The notes beneath the pieces are model-generated. The model worked only from the letters and a program-made list of their open reading frames with translations, made no database searches and was not told where the DNA came from. A program made the position numbers and the translations under genes. Positions 60,973 to 64,000 of a stretch of 64,000 nucleotides of DNA are shown in pieces (within the stretch, counting starts at the first letter, position 1; every line of letters starts with the position of its first letter). Location: positions 163,081 to 227,080 of the forward strand of contig NZ_BJMK01000002.1 of NCBI RefSeq assembly GCF_006539125.1. The letters run 5' to 3'. This DNA comes from Gluconobacter sphaericus NBRC 12467. Lineage in GTDB: Bacteria; Pseudomonadota; Alphaproteobacteria; Acetobacterales; Acetobacteraceae.

Positions 60973-62435
60973 AGGCCCGTCTCGGACTGACTTCCGGATT
61001 TGCCGGAATGCTGATGCTTTCGGCCTGTAACATGGCGCCGGTTTACCACCGGCCCACGCAGGCCATCCAGAACAGTTACCCCGCGGATACGGCATCAAAG
61101 AACACGCCTGCGGCTCAGGCTGCTTCCAATCTCGGATGGGAGGATTTTTTCACCGACCCGCGGTTGAAGGCGCTCGTGGCACTGGCTCTGAAAAACAACC
61201 GCGACATTGCAGCGCAGCTTGATGCTGTGGGCGTTGCGCGCGGCCAGTATGAGATCCAGAATGCGTCGCTGTTCCCGATCATCTCGGCTGGTGGACAGGG
61301 AATGTTCGTGGCGCCATCCGACACGGCAGGTTTTTCGTTTGCACCTGGCGTTGGCGAACATATTTCGACTCTGCGTCTGTATCAGACGTCGATCGGGTTT
61401 TCGTCTTATGAAATCGATCTCTGGGGCCGTATTCGTAACCTGACGCGTCAGCAGAAGGAAACGGTGCTGAACAACGTCGAGAACGCGCGGAATGTGCTCA
61501 TCACGACGGTCTCACAGATCGGGACGACCTACATCCAGTGGCTGGCTGATCGCGAGCAGCTCCGGGTGACGCGTGCCACACTGGCGTCTGAGCGCGATAC
61601 GCTGCGATTGACTCAGCTTTCCTATGACAATGGCGAAACGGATGCGCTGACGCTGGCGCAGGTCAAGACACAGGTCGAGCAGGCTTCTGCCTACGAGGCG
61701 CAGTATACGCGCGCTCTGGCGGATGACGAGCATGCGCTTCAGCTTCTCGTCGGCTCGCCGCTACCATCGACTCTGCCGAAACCGGCGCCTTTCGGGTCGC
61801 AGACTATGATCGCGGATCTGCCGGAGGGTCTTCCTTCGGACCTGCTGGAGCAGCGGCCGGACGTCCGTGCGGCAGAGCATACCCTGCTTGGGGCCAATGC
61901 AAATGTGGGTGCAGCGCGCGCGGCGTTCTTCCCCCGCTTTACGCTGACGGCTTCGGAAGGCACCAGTTCGCTTCAGTTCCGCAAGCTGTTCACGCCGGGT
62001 GCCGAAACCTGGAGCATCTCCCCATCCATCAGCATTCCACTGCTGACATGGGGGCAGAGCGAAGGCAACCTGATGATGGCCAAGGCGCAGTCCCGTCAGA
62101 ATGCGGCACAGTATGAAAAGACCGTACAGTCAGCGTTCCGTGAAGTTTCAGATGCGTTGACGGCACGGGAAACCTATACGAGCCAGCAGCGCCACATGGA
62201 TGAACTGGTGGCGCAGTCGCAGCAGGCGTTCGATCTGGCCAACATGCGCTACAAGGCAGGTATCGACAGCTATCTGACGACCCTGACACAGCAGCGCACC
62301 CTCTATCAGGCGCAGCAGAACGCCATCACGGTCAAGGCCGCACGCTTCCAGAACCTTGTGACATTGTATCGCGCGCTCGGAGGTGGCTGGAGCCAGAAGA
62401 CCGTTTCGCCTAAGGTGCCCGCACAAACGCACTGA
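60969..62435 (+). CDS. Outer-membrane efflux lipoprotein (OprM/NodT family)
   Basis: A 488-residue TolC-superfamily channel with lipobox LSAC (Cys20) and the two duplicated coiled-coil halves of the NodT family (LGWEDFFTDPRLKALVALAL; SSYEIDLWGRI; LPSDLLEQRPDVRAAEH; ISIPLLTWGQSEGNL). It completes the tripartite pump encoded just upstream. Confidence 0.95.
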   Translation: MKARLGLTSGFAGMLMLSACNMAPVYHRPTQAIQNSYPADTASKNTPAAQAASNLGWEDFFTDPRLKALVALALKNNRDIAAQLDAVGVARGQYEIQNASLFPIISAGGQGMFVAPSDTAGFSFAPGVGEHISTLRLYQTSIGFSSYEIDLWGRIRNLTRQQKETVLNNVENARNVLITTVSQIGTTYIQWLADREQLRVTRATLASERDTLRLTQLSYDNGETDALTLAQVKTQVEQASAYEAQYTRALADDEHALQLLVGSPLPSTLPKPAPFGSQTMIADLPEGLPSDLLEQRPDVRAAEHTLLGANANVGAARAAFFPRFTLTASEGTSSLQFRKLFTPGAETWSISPSISIPLLTWGQSEGNLMMAKAQSRQNAAQYEKTVQSAFREVSDALTARETYTSQQRHMDELVAQSQQAFDLANMRYKAGIDSYLTTLTQQRTLYQAQQNAITVKAARFQNLVTLYRALGGGWSQKTVSPKVPAQTH

Positions 62436-62447
62436 CCGGAGAGCCTC

Positions 62448-62795
62448 ATGCGCAGGTTGATTGTCCCAATACTGGCCGCTTTTGCCGTTTACGGCGCGGC
62501 CCTTGGCACGGCTGTGGCGCAGGATGCGGATGACGGTCCCAAGAAGCCGAGCATGCACGACCTGTATCACAACTCGTCGTTGCCCAAGAGCCATGCTGAT
62601 TTCAGCCGGTATCGGTATCGTCCGCCAGGGGATAAAGTGATCGAGCAGCCGGATGCCTTCCGGCTGCTGTTCCAGACGAAGGACGGACAGCCGGACGGTT
62701 ATGCCGAACGTCGCGGGACTTCGGTTTTTTATTATGACCGCTACGGAAAGCTGCGTCAGATCCAGCCCCTGCCGGAAGATGCGACGACAGACTGA
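62448..62795 (+). CDS. Small exported hypothetical protein at the end of the RND operon
   Basis: A 115-residue protein with a signal peptide (cleavage after AVAQ, about residue 25). The mature part is polar and Tyr/Arg-rich (FSRYRYRPPGDK; VFYYDRYGKLRQIQ). No cysteines. It starts 12 bases after the channel gene with GGAGAG upstream, so it is probably the last gene of the operon. Unknown function; a periplasmic accessory of the pump is a guess. Confidence 0.7.
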   Translation: MRRLIVPILAAFAVYGAALGTAVAQDADDGPKKPSMHDLYHNSSLPKSHADFSRYRYRPPGDKVIEQPDAFRLLFQTKDGQPDGYAERRGTSVFYYDRYGKLRQIQPLPEDATTD

Positions 62796-62880
62796 TGCCC
62801 CGCTGCCGTGACCTGACATCCGGCATGGGGTGTCTGCGCGGAAGGTGGCTTTTTTCATCTGCTACTGTCAGGTATGCGCC

Positions 62881-63849
62881 ATGAGTCTAGCTTCGATGCG
62901 GGATCTTTTGGAGCAGCGTCAGATTGTACTGTATTTTTTTGCAGTACTTCTTGGGGCAGCGGCTGCGCTGGTGATGGTGGGAACCGCGTCCTGGGACGTG
63001 GTCATCAATCCTGTTCTGGGGCTGATGCTGTTTGTGACCTTTCTTCAGATACCGCTTACGGGACTGGGGCAGGCTTTCCGCAGGGTCCGGTTCCTCGCAG
63101 CGCTTCTGGTCACGAATTTCGTGGCTGTCCCCGCTCTGGTGGCCCTGCTGCTTCCGTTTGCACCGGCGGACGGAATGATCCGGCTGGGCATCCTGATGGT
63201 GCTTCTCTGCCCCTGTATTGACTGGGTGGTGACGTTCGCCCAGATGGGGCGGGCGGATGCGGCACTCCTTCTCGCGTCCACGCCCGTCCTTCTGGTGGTG
63301 CAGATGGTGATGCTCCCGCTCTGGCTCCGTCTCTTTCTGGACGATGGCGTGTCACGGTTGGTGCAGGTCGGGCCCTTCCTGCATGCGTTTCTGTGGCTGA
63401 TCGTCATTCCGCTGTGTCTGGCATGGTTCGTTCAGTTTGGGGCACAGCGAAGCTCGGTAGTCGAATGGGGCGCATCAGTACTGGGCCTGCTGCCTGTGCC
63501 GGTGACGGCGCTCGTTCTGTTCATCGTTATCGCGGCCATGCTCCCGCAGCTGGTCCATGAGACCAGCATTGCGCTGCATGTCGTGCCGATCTATGCGGCT
63601 TTTGCTGTGTTTGCGCCTTTTCTGGGTTGGGGTATTTCGAAGCTATTCAGGCTGGAGGCACCCGCAGGTCGCGCGCTTGCCTTTAGTGGAGCCACACGTA
63701 ACTCTCTGGTCGTGTTGCCGCTTGCGCTCGCAGTGTCTGGTGCGGCGCCTTTACTGCCCGCCGTGATCGTGACCCAGACGTTGGTCGAACTGGCTTCGGC
63801 ACTACTCTTCATCCGGGTAATGCCCCGGCTGGGAGCTAGCCGCTCCTAG
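62881..63849 (+). CDS. ACR3/BASS-superfamily transporter, arsenite-efflux-like
   Basis: A 322-residue membrane protein with about ten helices. ATG 62881 is used; a GTG 17 codons upstream (62830) is also in frame but adds a non-conserved leader. Motifs LGLMLFVTFLQIPL, LGILMVLLCPCIDWVV with the Cys conserved in ACR3-like proteins, and FSGATRNSLVVLPLAL agree with the ACR3 arsenical-resistance family or its bile-acid-symporter relatives. No ars genes are nearby, so the substrate is uncertain. The TAG stop lies in a CCTAGG site directly beside the IS481 end. Confidence 0.82.
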   Translation: MSLASMRDLLEQRQIVLYFFAVLLGAAAALVMVGTASWDVVINPVLGLMLFVTFLQIPLTGLGQAFRRVRFLAALLVTNFVAVPALVALLLPFAPADGMIRLGILMVLLCPCIDWVVTFAQMGRADAALLLASTPVLLVVQMVMLPLWLRLFLDDGVSRLVQVGPFLHAFLWLIVIPLCLAWFVQFGAQRSSVVEWGASVLGLLPVPVTALVLFIVIAAMLPQLVHETSIALHVVPIYAAFAVFAPFLGWGISKLFRLEAPAGRALAFSGATRNSLVVLPLALAVSGAAPLLPAVIVTQTLVELASALLFIRVMPRLGASRS

Positions 63850-63850
63850 G
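63845..63850. repeat. Insertion target CCTAGG beside the IS481 element
   Basis: The palindrome CCTAGG fits the NCTAGN target site I recall for IS481-type elements. The element's end appears to begin at 63851 with TGTTTAGTCCCG. The second copy of the target would lie outside the window. Confidence 0.6.
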
Positions 63851-64000
63851 TGTTTAGTCCCGTGCTTTGGTAGTTTGGATTGGTGATGAATTTTTCTGGC
63901 TCTGAAGTCCAGATTTTGCAGACGTATTCATAAGGGGCGAGGCTGTTCAGGGTCTTGAGTCTTCGCCCGAAGTTATAGGCTGCCATGAAGTCATTGAGGC
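63846..64000 (-). CDS. IS481-family transposase, C-terminal part (cut by window end)
   Basis: The minus strand reads LNDFMAAYNFGRRLKTL, then SLAPYEYVCKIWTSEP and ITNPNYQSTGLNT to a TAG at 63848-63846. This is the conserved C terminus of IS481-type DDE transposases. The frame is intact in the visible part, so the copy may be functional. The last codon and the stop are completed by host DNA at the insertion site. Confidence 0.85.
   Translation of the reverse strand, partial: LNDFMAAYNFGRRLKTLNSLAPYEYVCKIWTSEPEKFITNPNYQSTGLNT

Overview
This 64 kb window looks like chromosome of an acetic acid bacterium (Acetobacteraceae), most probably Gluconobacter or a close relative. The basis is high-GC coding sequence with an alphaproteobacterial gene set: opgG-opgH, a linked bio operon, pst-pho, a fliL-fliM-motE type flagellar block, an aaeB/aaeX/aaeA-like efflux set, Hint-domain secreted proteins, and IS5, IS630 and IS481 elements. 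The genus is inferred from gene content and protein style; no rRNA or other marker gene is present.

Layout. 1-7.6 kb: the 3' end of an ammonium transporter, a small secreted Cys-repeat protein, a decayed IS5-type element that ends against an aspartyl-protease-like gene, xerC, divergent priA, and small genes including rpmJ of the Cys-poor type. 7.7-11 kb: a FUSC / DUF1656 / HlyD efflux operon. 11-14 kb: a decayed zone with a frameshifted Hint-domain gene and an IS630 remnant. 14-20.7 kb: oligopeptidase B, a secreted protein, and opgG-opgH for periplasmic glucans. 20.8-25.5 kb: a tightly overlapping biotin operon, bioA-bioF-(BioH-like esterase)-bioC-bioD, with a candidate promoter. 25.6-27.9 kb: a small ORF, selO, and a deletion scar joining a LysR fragment to a short-chain dehydrogenase fragment.

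28-40.7 kb is the most accessory-looking part. A type I secretion ABC exporter with a C39-like but Cys-less N-terminal domain and its HlyD adaptor are followed by a Sel1-repeat protein, a 981-residue two-glycosyltransferase fusion, a protein with a ChW-like motif and a basic Ala/Pro/Lys tail, and a GT4 glycosyltransferase. A broken gene and a very AT-rich stretch follow. I read this as a candidate secretion-plus-glycosylation locus whose substrate is not encoded in the window.

40.7-47.2 kb: dps and a pstC-pstA-pstB-phoU-phoB-phoR operon preceded by a good Pho box. The binding-protein gene pstS seems reduced to a signal-peptide stub after phoR. 47.5-55.8 kb: an amino-acid permease, a lytic transglycosylase with a SPOR domain, and flagellar genes fliL, fliM, a DUF6468-like gene, a motE-like gene and a large repeat protein. 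55.8-62.8 kb: a TetR regulator divergent from a complete RND tripartite efflux pump, with a perfect 17-bp inverted repeat between them. The window ends with an ACR3/BASS-type transporter whose stop codon lies in a CCTAGG site directly abutting the end of an IS481-type element.
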